From positions 1 through 64,000 of the forward strand of contig JAIBCC010000017.1 of assembly GCA_019694395.1 (NCBI GenBank): 64,000 nucleotides of DNA, written 5' to 3'. The notes under the pieces were generated by a model. That model saw only the letters and a list, made by a program, of their open reading frames with translations, made no database searches and was not told where the DNA came from. This DNA is from Pyrinomonadaceae bacterium (lineage in GTDB: Bacteria; Acidobacteriota; Blastocatellia; Pyrinomonadales; Pyrinomonadaceae). The stretch's first letter is position 1. Each line of letters starts with the position of its first letter. A program made the position numbers and the translations under genes. Shown here in pieces: positions 24,152 to 32,246 of the stretch.

Positions 24152-25363
24152 ATGAATACCGTCAGCAAAAGATTGTCCAAATCTTTCAAGGCTTTTTTTG
24201 ATTCGGAAAAAGCCAGCGGAATTATTTTGATTATCTGCACCATTGTCTCTCTTTTAGTTGCAAACTCTTCTCTTGGAATAAATTACATTGAATTCTGGAA
24301 AAATTATGTTGGCGGATTGAGCATTGAGCATTGGATCAATGACGGATTGATGGCGATTTTCTTTTTGCTGATCGGATTGGAATTAAAACGCGAACTTTTA
24401 GTTGGCGAGCTTTCAAATTTCAAAACAGCTTTGCTCCCGATGGTAGCTGCCCTTGGCGGAGTTGCAGTTCCGGCTTTGATTCATTTTTCACTTAATTCAG
24501 GAACTCCAACCCAAGCCGGAATCGGAATTCCGATGGCGACCGACATCGCTTTTGCATTAGGCGTATTGGCGCTTTTGGGCGACAGAGTTCCGGCTTCGCT
24601 AAAAGTTTTGGTCGTGGCGTTGGCGGTAATTGATGATTTGTGTGCAATTATTGTGATAGCAGTATTTTACACCGCTCAACTTTCGGTTTGGTATTTGCTC
24701 GGAGCGTTAGCGATTTGGGTTATTCTCTACATTTGCAACCGATTTTTGCGGCTTCATTTTCTGATTTTATATTTGCTGGGCGGAATTTTGATGTGGTTTT
24801 TGATGTTGAAATCAGGAGTTCACGCCACGATTGCCGGAGTGCTTTTAGCCTTTGCAATTCCATTTTCTGCCAAAGATGATGACGAAGAATCACTTTCGTA
24901 TAAACTCGAAAATTTCCTGCATTTACCCGTGTCATTTGGGATTTTACCGATTTTTGCTCTGGCAAATACGGGAATCATCATCGGTTCGGATTGGGCGCAA
25001 AATTTAGCTTCGGCAAATAGTCTGGGAATTATGCTCGGTCTTTTTGTCGGTAAACCGATTGGAATTACTCTAGCCTGTTACAGTTCAACCGCAATCGGGT
25101 TTTGCAAAATACCGCTTGATTTGAATTGGAAGCACGTTTTAGGCGCGGGGATTTTAGGCGGAATCGGTTTTACAATGTCAATTTTTATCACTAATCTTGC
25201 CTTTAGCGGAAATGCAAATATGATTGATTCGTCAAAGATTTCCATTCTACTGGCTTCCGCATCGGCAGGAATTGCCGGATTTTTATGGCTCAAATTACTG
25301 GGACAACCCGAAGAATCCGATGAAGATATGGAAACGATGGATTTTGAAGCCACTGAGGTTTGA
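24152..25363 (+). CDS. nhaA: Na+/H+ antiporter NhaA
   Basis: A 403-residue inner-membrane sodium/proton antiporter with about 12 helices. The essential paired aspartates are in VVALAVIDDLCAIIVIAVFY, preceded by the family motif GIPMATDIAFALGVLALLGD. The N-terminal segment EKASGIILIICTIVSLLVAN and the late GILGGIGFTMSIFITNLAF are typical of NhaA. It exports sodium or lithium in exchange for protons, serving pH and salt homeostasis. The length matches the family. A cytoplasmic tail rich in Glu and Asp (EESDEDMETMDFEATEV) ends the protein. It probably has its own promoter. Confidence 0.95.
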   Translation: MNTVSKRLSKSFKAFFDSEKASGIILIICTIVSLLVANSSLGINYIEFWKNYVGGLSIEHWINDGLMAIFFLLIGLELKRELLVGELSNFKTALLPMVAALGGVAVPALIHFSLNSGTPTQAGIGIPMATDIAFALGVLALLGDRVPASLKVLVVALAVIDDLCAIIVIAVFYTAQLSVWYLLGALAIWVILYICNRFLRLHFLILYLLGGILMWFLMLKSGVHATIAGVLLAFAIPFSAKDDDEESLSYKLENFLHLPVSFGILPIFALANTGIIIGSDWAQNLASANSLGIMLGLFVGKPIGITLACYSSTAIGFCKIPLDLNWKHVLGAGILGGIGFTMSIFITNLAFSGNANMIDSSKISILLASASAGIAGFLWLKLLGQPEESDEDMETMDFEATEV

Positions 25364-25379
25364 TTTTTGTATGAATGTA

Positions 25380-25448
25380 TGACCGTAAAGAACCGTGTTC
25401 TGAACGCTAATTGACACGCTCCTTCACAGTCGCGTTTCCGCCTGTGCC
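25380..25448. repeat. Dispersed palindromic repeat, copy B
   Basis: The right arm GACACGCTCCTTCACAGTCG (25413 onward, ending CGCGTTTCCGCC) matches the other copies. The left arm is shortened but still reads GACCGTAAAGAACCGTGTTC. It lies between the convergent nhaA and META-domain genes. Confidence 0.72.
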
Positions 25449-25477
25449 ATACCCCAATCTCTACTTTGCTCTAACTT

Positions 25478-26215
25478 TTACTTCTTTTTTAAGTCTCTTG
25501 AAAAAGTCAGCCTATTTTTTTGTTTAGCATCCCACAAAAGCAAATCGCCTCTATATAATCTAAACAACGTTGAGGATTCTAATAGTTGAAAATATTGATT
25601 TTCGATTAGCGAACTCTTTCTGCACCATTTTTTTGTTGAAATAATGTTGGAAAATTTGATCTCGTCGTTGGTTAGCGAAAAACTTCCGCCATAATTGTTA
25701 CACCCGCCGCTGATCTGGTCTTTTTCAATATTCAAAGTATCTTTTTCGACCCAACTTTCTTTTTCGCCCACTCTCATCGAAACCAATTTCCATTTGCCCT
25801 GGAGAATTTCTGCAAAATTGGCTTTTTCAAATTTTGCAGTAGTAGTCTGACTCAAATCGCTCAAGGTCAAACTGTTTTCTGAAACCGAAAATAAAGTGTT
25901 ACCCTGCAAAACCCCAGTAACCAGTGATTCAACCTTCATCAAATCATTGCAAAGCATAAGTGTCGAAAGCATTTCTGTAAAATTCAGCTTATCTTTATCA
26001 ACTGTGTAGCTGCCCGAAAAATTATTGCAAATAAGACCGGAAACTTTTCCACCCTCAAAAGTTAAAAGTATTTCCCAATTTGGAAGTTTTACGCTTTCGT
26101 TTTTTGAATTGGTAATTGACAAAAGTTTCCATTTTCCGTTCAAAGCCGTTTGAGCATTTGAGGAAAACGTGAAAAACATCAATAAAAACATTAAAATCAA
26201 GGTATTTTTTTTCAT
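25478..26215 (-). CDS. Secreted protein with two META (HslJ-like) domains
   Basis: A 245-residue protein with a signal peptide (KNTLILMFLLMFFTFSSNAQ) and two META domains in tandem. The first begins LNGKWKLLSITNSKNESV and contains GLICNNFSGSYTVDKDKL. The second begins LQGKWKLVSMRVGEKESW and contains GGCNNYGGSFSLTNDEI. Each has the C-N-N-x-x-G-S signature of heat-shock HslJ and META proteins. It should be periplasmic or an outer-membrane-associated structural protein; the precise role is unknown. The gene is convergent with nhaA, with palindromic repeat copy B between. Confidence 0.87.
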   Translation of the reverse strand: MKKNTLILMFLLMFFTFSSNAQTALNGKWKLLSITNSKNESVKLPNWEILLTFEGGKVSGLICNNFSGSYTVDKDKLNFTEMLSTLMLCNDLMKVESLVTGVLQGNTLFSVSENSLTLSDLSQTTTAKFEKANFAEILQGKWKLVSMRVGEKESWVEKDTLNIEKDQISGGCNNYGGSFSLTNDEIKFSNIISTKKWCRKSSLIENQYFQLLESSTLFRLYRGDLLLWDAKQKNRLTFSRDLKKK

Positions 26216-26361
26216 AATTATTTTTCAAGTTCAGGTTTGGCTCGACGGCAGGTGACAAAATATTATTACAAACAAAACTTGCAGATTTTATGCTCTCAAA
26301 GTTATTCTGCTTCTGCTAGAATAATTTGTAAATGCTTTTTTGATAAATTCTAAAATACACC

Positions 26362-26424
26362 ATGCAAAAATCAGATGAAAATACGTCAAGAATTGCAGAA
26401 TTAGTTAAAATTAGTTGGAGGTAA
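26362..26424 (+). CDS. Possible 20-codon leader ORF before the TPR gene
   Basis: An ATG at 26362 opens a 20-codon frame ending in TAA at 26424. Its stop overlaps the region of the ribosome site (GGAGG) of the TPR gene starting at 26430. It has no clear ribosome site of its own; a TAAAAT element lies about 8 bases upstream. Translation of the leader could influence ribosome loading on the TPR gene, but this may be chance. Confidence 0.25.
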   Translation: MQKSDENTSRIAELVKISWR

Positions 26425-26429
26425 TATTT

Positions 26430-26990
26430 ATGGACTTTAATGGAGGCAACCAGCCAACCGGATTTGATAATTTGTTGCCTGACAGAACGGAAATGGAATG
26501 CGAAGAGCTTTTCGCCCAAGCCGACAAACTTTTGAATGACGGCGTGATCATGGAAGCAGTCGAAAAACTTTCGACCATTCTCAAACGAAATCCGCGTTTC
26601 GGCAAGGCTTACAATCACTTAGGCTGGGTTTATGAAACAAAATACAAAAATATGGCGCGCGCCGAGGAATATTACAAAGCAGCAATGCAATTTGCACCGC
26701 ATTACACTGCGCCTTGGTTAAATTATTGCTATTTTCTTTCAAACCAAAACCGCTATGATGAGTTGAAAAATCATCTGGACAGAATGTCGCAAATATCGGG
26801 CATTGCCAAAGACACTATCGCCAATGAATACGCGATAATGTATGAAATGATGGGCAATCTGCAACAGGCGATTGACAGTTACCAAAAAGCCGCAATCGTC
26901 ACACTCGACAGCGGAAAACTGGATAAATACAAAGAAGGAATTGACCGTTGTCAGAAAAAATTAGCGATTCTGAATCCGAATAGATTTTAA
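26430..26990 (+). CDS. TPR-repeat protein
   Basis: A 186-residue protein made largely of TPR helices: ECEELFAQADKLLNDGVIME, ILKRNPRFGKAYNHLGWVYE, AEEYYKAAMQFAPHYTAPWL, and YEMMGNLQQAIDSYQKAAIV. At least three repeats are visible. The start is firm because GGAGG lies 8 bases before the ATG at 26430. TPR proteins mediate protein-protein contacts and no partner can be named. A possible 20-codon leader frame precedes it. A palindromic repeat follows the stop. Confidence 0.87.
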   Translation: MDFNGGNQPTGFDNLLPDRTEMECEELFAQADKLLNDGVIMEAVEKLSTILKRNPRFGKAYNHLGWVYETKYKNMARAEEYYKAAMQFAPHYTAPWLNYCYFLSNQNRYDELKNHLDRMSQISGIAKDTIANEYAIMYEMMGNLQQAIDSYQKAAIVTLDSGKLDKYKEGIDRCQKKLAILNPNRF

Positions 26991-26993
26991 TAT

Positions 26994-27070
26994 TTAGCCA
27001 CAAACAAACACAAAATCACACGAAAATTTCCTTTTTACTTTTGTGTTTTTTCGTGCAGTTTCGTGGCTAA
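26994..27070. repeat. Palindrome of CACAAA words
   Basis: TTAGCCACAAACAAACACAA on the left pairs with the right arm ending CAGTTTCGTGGCTAA. The element fills the gap between the TPR gene stop and the next ATG. A related element is at 27532-27600. Confidence 0.7.
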
Positions 27071-27079
27071 TCAAATTTT

Positions 27080-27526
27080 ATGCAAGGATTTATCAGCGTT
27101 CCATTTAAAATTTCAGATGCGAATTACGGACTTGCGCCCGTTGAAGGAATGGCAAAATTCTCGGCGGCGGGAATTGTGCTGGAATTTGAGGCAAAAATTC
27201 TCGGATTGATGAAAACCGGAGTCAAAGAAGTGCGGATTCCGACGGCTGAAATCATTGATGTTAAACTGAAAAGCGGCGCATTTAATACAAAGATCGAAAA
27301 AATCTTCGGCTCAAAAATCGAAATCCGCCTCAATAATTTTGCCACTCTCAGCGAAGTTCCGAACAAAGACGGAAAGATAACACTGAAAATTCTCCGCGCC
27401 GACCGCGACCTGGCAGAAAGAGCTTTAGCAATGCTTGACGGCAACAAATCCAATCCTTCTCTACTCGAAAATGAAAGTCCAGTTCCGTTGATTTACGAAG
27501 ACGATACAAAAGAATTGGGATCTTGA
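27080..27526 (+). CDS. Conserved hypothetical protein, possible PH-like fold
   Basis: A 148-residue protein of unknown family. It is rich in beta strands: FISVPFKISDANYGLAPVEG, AAGIVLEFEAKILGLMKTGV, EVRIPTAEIIDVKLKSG and KIEIRLNNFATLSEV, then a C-terminal helix DRDLAERALAMLD. The run of seven strands capped by a helix is what a PH or GRAM domain would give; this is a suggestion only. It is flanked on both sides by CACAAA-word palindromes and probably has its own transcript or follows the TPR gene. Confidence 0.7.
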   Translation: MQGFISVPFKISDANYGLAPVEGMAKFSAAGIVLEFEAKILGLMKTGVKEVRIPTAEIIDVKLKSGAFNTKIEKIFGSKIEIRLNNFATLSEVPNKDGKITLKILRADRDLAERALAMLDGNKSNPSLLENESPVPLIYEDDTKELGS

Positions 27527-27531
27527 AATTA

Positions 27532-27600
27532 ACCACAAAAGGCACAAAAAACACAAAAAAGGTTGTTTCTAACTTTTGTGAATTTTGTGCCTTTTTGGGG
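27532..27600. repeat. Palindrome of CACAAAA words
   Basis: CCACAAAAGGCACAAAAAAC pairs with TTTTGTGAATTTTGTGCC. It lies between the convergent PH-like gene and the S9 peptidase gene and could act as a bidirectional terminator. Confidence 0.65.
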
Positions 27601-27614
27601 CTATTTTATTATAA

Positions 27615-29795
27615 TTATCTTGCCATTCGCGGATCGGTTTTCGGACTAAGTTGATATTCCTTCGGCGGTTCTGCGCCCATCAGATTTTTAACGAAATAAT
27701 CCCAACGGCGGCGCATCATATAATTGCTGTCGGCACCGTAACCGTGACGTGCATTCGGGAAAATCACCAGATCAAAATCTTTATTGGCTTTGACCAACGC
27801 ATCAACTACCAAATAAGTGTTATACGGCGGCACATTGTTATCCATTCCGCCGGTGGCGAGCATCAATTTACCTTTCAGATTTTTAGCGTAGGTTTGATTG
27901 GCTTGTTTTTCGTAATTGTCGCCAACCAACAACCCGATGTATCTTTCGCCCCAATCATCTTCGTAATTGCGGTTATCGTGGTTGCCCGATTCCGAAATTC
28001 CAACTTTGTAAAAATCAGGATATTTGAACATTGCCGAAGCGGTCGCAAATCCGCCGCCCGAGTGTCCCCAAATTCCGACTCTGGTCAGATCCATAAACGA
28101 ATATTTGGCGGCTAATTGTTTCAAACCTGAGATTTGGTCTTCCAAAGTGTTATCAGCCATATTTCCGTAACAGGCATCGTGGAAAGATTTTGAACGGTCA
28201 GGATTGCAGGTTCCGTCAATGATAACCACGATAAAACCTAATTCGGCTAATGCCTGATGATCGCCGCGCGATGCCGAAAATGAACGTCCGCCAACGCCGC
28301 CGCCCTGCGGTCCCGGATAAATGTAATTAACAACCGGATATTTTTTGGTTTTATCCAGATTGGTCGGCGTGAACATCAATCCATATAGATCCCATTTGTT
28401 ATTGCGGTCTTTAACCGTGATCGGCGTAACCGGTTTCCAACCTGTCGCAGCCAGACGCGAAACATCGGCTTTTTCCAGATTTGCTACCAATTTTCCGGTC
28501 ATATCGCGCAAAACAGCGGTTGGCGGAACATCAGGTTTGGAAAAATTATCTACTAAATATTTGCCGTCCGGCGAAAGCGAAACCTGATGATTTCCGTCTT
28601 CAGGAGTCAGCAAAGTCAAATTTTTGCCGTCAAAATCAACCCGGTAAAAATGTGAAAAATACGGATCGCGTCCGGCTTCACGACCATTGGCATTGAAATA
28701 AATAACGCGGCTCTTTTGGTCAATTTTGACAATTTGGGTAACTACAAAATTGCCTTTGGTGATTTGATTCTTTAACTGTCCGGTTGTCAAATCAAATAAA
28801 TAGAGATGCCCCCAATCGTCTTTTTCCGAATACCAGATAAATTCATTTGTTTCCGGGAAGTATCGCCAGTTGACCGAGCCTTGACCTGATTCGTATTGGG
28901 TTGCAACGGTTTCTTCATAAACTTTGCGAACCTTTCCGGTTTCGTCAGCTACCTGTAAAGTTGCTTTTTTGTGATCGCGCGGAGTTGAAACGAAAGCTAA
29001 AGTTTTGCTGTCTGCGCTCCACACTACATCATCCCAGCCGCCGCCGCACGAAATATCATCGCACAGAGTTGAACGGTGATCGTCCGGAGCCATTTGCAAA
29101 CGGATAACTTTCGCATTGTCAACATCAATGATGACACGGCTGATTTTGACGATTTCCTTGTCGGTTGGGATCGGATTCTTCCAGGCTTCGAGTTTTGGCG
29201 CACCGACATTGGTTGAAACCAGATACATATCGCTGACGTTGCGCTGATCTTGTTGAAAAGTAGCAATTTTTTTGGAATCCGGCGACCAAACCAAAATTGC
29301 GCGGTCACTGTGTTTCCAACCTGCGTTATCGGTAGCGTAACCAAAATCTTTAATTCCGTCAGTGGTCAACTGCGTTTCTTTTTTGGTTTCATTGTCACGC
29401 ACCCACAAATTCCAGTCTTTGATGTAGGCGGCACGTTTTCCATCAGGTGATGCAACTTCGAGTCCACCGCCGCCGCGTCCGCCAAATCCCTGTGCCGGAG
29501 CATTTCCGGTAATCCCTAATTCCGCCATAGTGGCACCGACTTTGCGTGAACCATCAGCGGGATTTATCAAAACAAATTCTCTGCCGGTCGGAGTCAAAAC
29601 CATATACCAGAATTTGCCGTCAGGCAGCCAGGTCGGACGAACTCCGGCACGATCAACCAACGGCGCAGTGCCGTAAGCCAGCATTTTTTCGGCTCGCGCG
29701 TAATCGTCCGCCGTTAAAGTTTTCGTTTGGGCAAAGATGCTCGCCGTGCAAGCAACTAGCAAAAGTGCAAATATGTAAATTTTATTTTTTCTCAT
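27615..29795 (-). CDS. Secreted S9-family prolyl dipeptidyl-peptidase (DPP IV type)
   Basis: A 726-residue serine peptidase with signal peptide (IYIFALLLVACTASIFAQ). Residues about 100-450 are the DPP IV beta-propeller, and the C-terminal 230 residues are the alpha/beta hydrolase. The nucleophile is in WGHSGGGFATA, the Asp probably in GGMDNNVPPYN, and the His in ARHGYGADSNYMMRRRWDYF. It removes dipeptides, usually after proline, from peptides outside the cytoplasm. The ATG at 29795 starts the signal peptide; a TTG three codons earlier is possible. It is a single-gene unit. Confidence 0.93.
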   Translation of the reverse strand: MRKNKIYIFALLLVACTASIFAQTKTLTADDYARAEKMLAYGTAPLVDRAGVRPTWLPDGKFWYMVLTPTGREFVLINPADGSRKVGATMAELGITGNAPAQGFGGRGGGGLEVASPDGKRAAYIKDWNLWVRDNETKKETQLTTDGIKDFGYATDNAGWKHSDRAILVWSPDSKKIATFQQDQRNVSDMYLVSTNVGAPKLEAWKNPIPTDKEIVKISRVIIDVDNAKVIRLQMAPDDHRSTLCDDISCGGGWDDVVWSADSKTLAFVSTPRDHKKATLQVADETGKVRKVYEETVATQYESGQGSVNWRYFPETNEFIWYSEKDDWGHLYLFDLTTGQLKNQITKGNFVVTQIVKIDQKSRVIYFNANGREAGRDPYFSHFYRVDFDGKNLTLLTPEDGNHQVSLSPDGKYLVDNFSKPDVPPTAVLRDMTGKLVANLEKADVSRLAATGWKPVTPITVKDRNNKWDLYGLMFTPTNLDKTKKYPVVNYIYPGPQGGGVGGRSFSASRGDHQALAELGFIVVIIDGTCNPDRSKSFHDACYGNMADNTLEDQISGLKQLAAKYSFMDLTRVGIWGHSGGGFATASAMFKYPDFYKVGISESGNHDNRNYEDDWGERYIGLLVGDNYEKQANQTYAKNLKGKLMLATGGMDNNVPPYNTYLVVDALVKANKDFDLVIFPNARHGYGADSNYMMRRRWDYFVKNLMGAEPPKEYQLSPKTDPRMAR

Positions 29796-29916
29796 CAGTA
29801 GCAATATTCAAGAAATTGGATTTTATTTAAGGGGAAACACCTCATTCTAGCGATTAAAATGATTTTTTCCAAGTGGATTTTGGTGTATTATCAAATGAAT
29901 TTCCTTGAGGCTAAAT

Positions 29917-30000
29917 ATGAAGAAAATCCTGACCGTAATTTTTTATCTTTTAGTGCTTTTTTCAATGGTTTGTTTTGGCAAAGAAGACGTTAACATTTAG
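29917..30000 (+). CDS. Possible 27-residue membrane or truncated secreted peptide
   Basis: An ATG at 29917 with a good ribosome site (GAGG, 6-base spacing) opens a 27-codon frame: Lys-Lys at residues 2-3, then a hydrophobic stretch of about 18 residues containing YLLVLF and a Cys near residue 19, then a short polar end. It looks like a signal peptide cut off by an early stop, or a small membrane protein. The rest of the 333-bp gap upstream of mtgA holds nothing recognisable. Confidence 0.35.
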   Translation: MKKILTVIFYLLVLFSMVCFGKEDVNI

Positions 30001-30128
30001 CATACTGCAAATTTGGGAACTTTCTGCAAAATTTGTTGTATTATGAATAAGAAGTTTGGAGCAAACTAAGTTCAACCCGCTCGAAGTGACAGACGGTTCT
30101 GACCTTTTAATCCAAAATCTAAAATCTT

Positions 30129-30890
30129 ATGTGGTATTGGACTAAAGTTTTATTTTTAATTTTTTGCGGCGCGATTGCCGTTTGGTTTTTGTATGAACTT
30201 GCTACCTTTCCAAATATTTCTGCCCTCAAAACTGAAAATCCAACCACTACTTCGATGATCGAAAATCGCGCCAGAGAAGCACGCGAGGACAGCAAAGAGC
30301 CGAAACGCTACCAGATTTGGGTTTCGATAGATGCGATTTCCCCCAATCTGCAACGCGCAGTTTTGGCGGGTGAAGACGCGCGTTTTTTCGAGCATCACGG
30401 ATTTGATTGGGATGCCATCCAAAAGGCTTGGGACGAAGCTCAACGCGAAGCCGAAAAAGAAGCCAAATCCGAAGGCGATAATGACGAAAATGATTGGATC
30501 CCGACTTTGCCGAGTTTTAAACGCGGAGCTTCAACCGTTACCCAACAACTTGCCAAAAATCTTTATTTGTCCGAAGACCGTAATTTTTTACGCAAAGGAC
30601 GCGAAGCTGTTTACACCTATTTTATTGAAAGAAATCTGAGTAAAAAACGGATTCTGGAAATTTATTTAAATGTTATCGAATGGGGCGACGGAATTTACGG
30701 CGCAGAAGCGGCGGCGCGAACTTATTTCAAAAAATCCGCTTCCAGTCTAACTCCGCAGGAAGCCGCATACCTTTCGGCAATGATTCCCAGTCCGCTCAAT
30801 GTTTTTAATCCGCAAAAAAATCCTAAGCGATTAGCCCGCCGCCAAAAAGTCATCTTGCGCGGGATGAATTCGATCAAATTAGCATATTAA
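30129..30890 (+). CDS. mtgA: Monofunctional peptidoglycan transglycosylase
   Basis: A 253-residue GT51 enzyme that polymerises glycan chains from lipid II on the outer face of the inner membrane. One N-terminal membrane helix (VLFLIFCGAIAVWFLYELA) is followed by the GT51 motifs: LAGEDARFFEHHGFDWDAI with catalytic E82, RGASTVTQQLAKNLYLSEDR, RKGREAVYTYFIE, and ILEIYLNVIEWGDGIYGAEA. Relative to the family there is an acidic insertion of about 20 residues (around residues 103-122) between the first two motifs. No penicillin-binding transpeptidase domain follows. A hairpin terminator lies 3 bp after the stop. Confidence 0.92.
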   Translation: MWYWTKVLFLIFCGAIAVWFLYELATFPNISALKTENPTTTSMIENRAREAREDSKEPKRYQIWVSIDAISPNLQRAVLAGEDARFFEHHGFDWDAIQKAWDEAQREAEKEAKSEGDNDENDWIPTLPSFKRGASTVTQQLAKNLYLSEDRNFLRKGREAVYTYFIERNLSKKRILEIYLNVIEWGDGIYGAEAAARTYFKKSASSLTPQEAAYLSAMIPSPLNVFNPQKNPKRLARRQKVILRGMNSIKLAY

Positions 30891-30892
30891 AA

Positions 30893-30917
30893 AAGGGGCT
30901 TGATGCCCCTTAATTTT
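30893..30917 (+). terminator. Rho-independent terminator after mtgA
   Basis: AAGGGGC and GCCCCTT form a 7-bp stem with a TTGAT loop at 30893-30911, followed by AATTTTT. It sits between the mtgA stop and the stop of the convergent pilin-like gene and may serve both. Confidence 0.8.
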
Positions 30918-30918
30918 T

Positions 30919-32232
30919 CTAACCGTCCTTACTTCCCGGCGTTGGTGTCGGGGTTGGGGTTGGTGTCGGCGTTGGTGTCGGCGTTGGTGTCGGCGTTGCC
31001 GGCGTCGCCGTCGGTGTTGGTGTTGCCGGCGTCGGTGTTCCAATCGGCGGCGTTCCAGTTGGTGAAGGAGTTGGCGTTGCTGTCGGAATCGGAGTCGGCG
31101 TTGGAACCGGTGTCGGCGTTGGTGTCGGCGTAATAAACGGAGTAGGTCCCGGATTCGGCAAATCAGTATTTCCGGCTGCATCTTTTGGAACAGCGGCTTC
31201 TAAAAATTGCAGATTACGGATTCCAACCTGAGTGCTTCCTTCGACCTGATGTTTTTCCCCATCTTGTAAAACCTGGGCGGTTTCAACCGATATCGAAGGC
31301 TCAATCAATCTAACCGAATTTTTTTGCTCAAGACTAACCTGAGAAATAGGTTGATCGTAAATGTTTGTTCCAAAGGTATCAGGCTGTAAAACATAGCGAA
31401 ATTGCAAATCAACCAAATGCTCGGCAATTACGGTATCTTGAAAGCCTCCGCCTTTTACTCCAAAAACTCGGCGAATAAGTTTGCCGTCCTGATCAACGAA
31501 ATATTGAATGATCTGAACGCGCATCAGAGTCGAAGCATTATCGCTATAACCGGTTGCAGATGCGATATTTCCCGTCCACCCAATTCGGTTCAGATTGTAA
31601 ACATCTCCATCTTCCCATTTTATGCACCAATCCGATTTATCAATACCGGTTACAGTGCCAAACGTTCCGCTTCCACCATCTGAAAGATAATAAATCTCTC
31701 CCACACTAAATTGATCAATATCGCCCGGAATCCAAATCCGTCCGGTCGTATAATCAGTCCACCAGGATGGAAGCGAAATCGGCGTAAAACTTTTATCAAC
31801 AGCTAAAACGGTAATTCGATCCGTTCTGGGCTTGATAGAGGTTGTTGTTGCGGCATCAGCAACCTGCGTATTGGCAGGAATATTGTCATCTGAAAGAACT
31901 GCACCTAAATTGACATATCCTGTATTTCCCGAATCAATATCCGAAGCAGATCGCACCGTTAAATATTTTGTGACAAACGAAGTTGGCAGCCAGATGTTAG
32001 CAGTTCCCTTTACCCCGCTTCCGGTAACTAATAGATCTCTGATGATGTATTCCTGTCCGTTTCTGAGATTTTGATTGGCATCAGTTAACTGATAATTTGC
32101 GGTTGCCGTTATAATAGCTCCCTTCATTAGTGAAAAGGCAGCTATCATTACCATTGAGGTAACGACCATCACTATTAGCATTTCTATTAATGAGAAACCA
32201 AATTGATTATTTTTTTTCAAATTATTCTTCAA
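30919..32232 (-). CDS. PilW-like minor pilin with Pro-Thr-rich C-terminus
   Basis: A 437-residue class III signal protein: [20 protein letters not shown] is a prepilin leader with the glycine-phenylalanine cleavage site and conserved Glu at mature position 5. The central part resembles PilW minor pilins. The last 80 residues are an almost pure Pro-Thr repeat ([20 protein letters not shown]) ending GSKDG, encoded by a G/T-rich tandem repeat. The start is a TTG at 32232: AGGAG lies 7-8 bases upstream and no ATG fits. It is the last gene of the four-gene minor-pilin operon. The Pro-Thr tail may be a surface spacer or a glycosylation site (inference). Confidence 0.87.
   Translation of the reverse strand: MKNNLKKNNQFGFSLIEMLIVMVVTSMVMIAAFSLMKGAIITATANYQLTDANQNLRNGQEYIIRDLLVTGSGVKGTANIWLPTSFVTKYLTVRSASDIDSGNTGYVNLGAVLSDDNIPANTQVADAATTTSIKPRTDRITVLAVDKSFTPISLPSWWTDYTTGRIWIPGDIDQFSVGEIYYLSDGGSGTFGTVTGIDKSDWCIKWEDGDVYNLNRIGWTGNIASATGYSDNASTLMRVQIIQYFVDQDGKLIRRVFGVKGGGFQDTVIAEHLVDLQFRYVLQPDTFGTNIYDQPISQVSLEQKNSVRLIEPSISVETAQVLQDGEKHQVEGSTQVGIRNLQFLEAAVPKDAAGNTDLPNPGPTPFITPTPTPTPVPTPTPIPTATPTPSPTGTPPIGTPTPATPTPTATPATPTPTPTPTPTPTPTPTPTPGSKDG
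30935..31135. repeat. Coding tandem repeat of Pro-Thr codons
   Basis: On the plus strand, words such as GGTGTCGGCGTTGGTGTCGG repeat imperfectly over about 200 bp; on the coding strand these are Pro-Thr codons of the PilW-like gene. Slippage here would usually keep the frame because the unit is 6 or 12 bases. Confidence 0.75.
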
Positions 32233-32246
32233 CTGATATGCTCCTT

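Noticed and set aside
30879..31181. Arg/His-rich and Val/Ser/Ala-rich frames in the Pro-Thr repeat region
   Set aside because: They are other-frame readings of the tandem repeat in the PilW-like gene.
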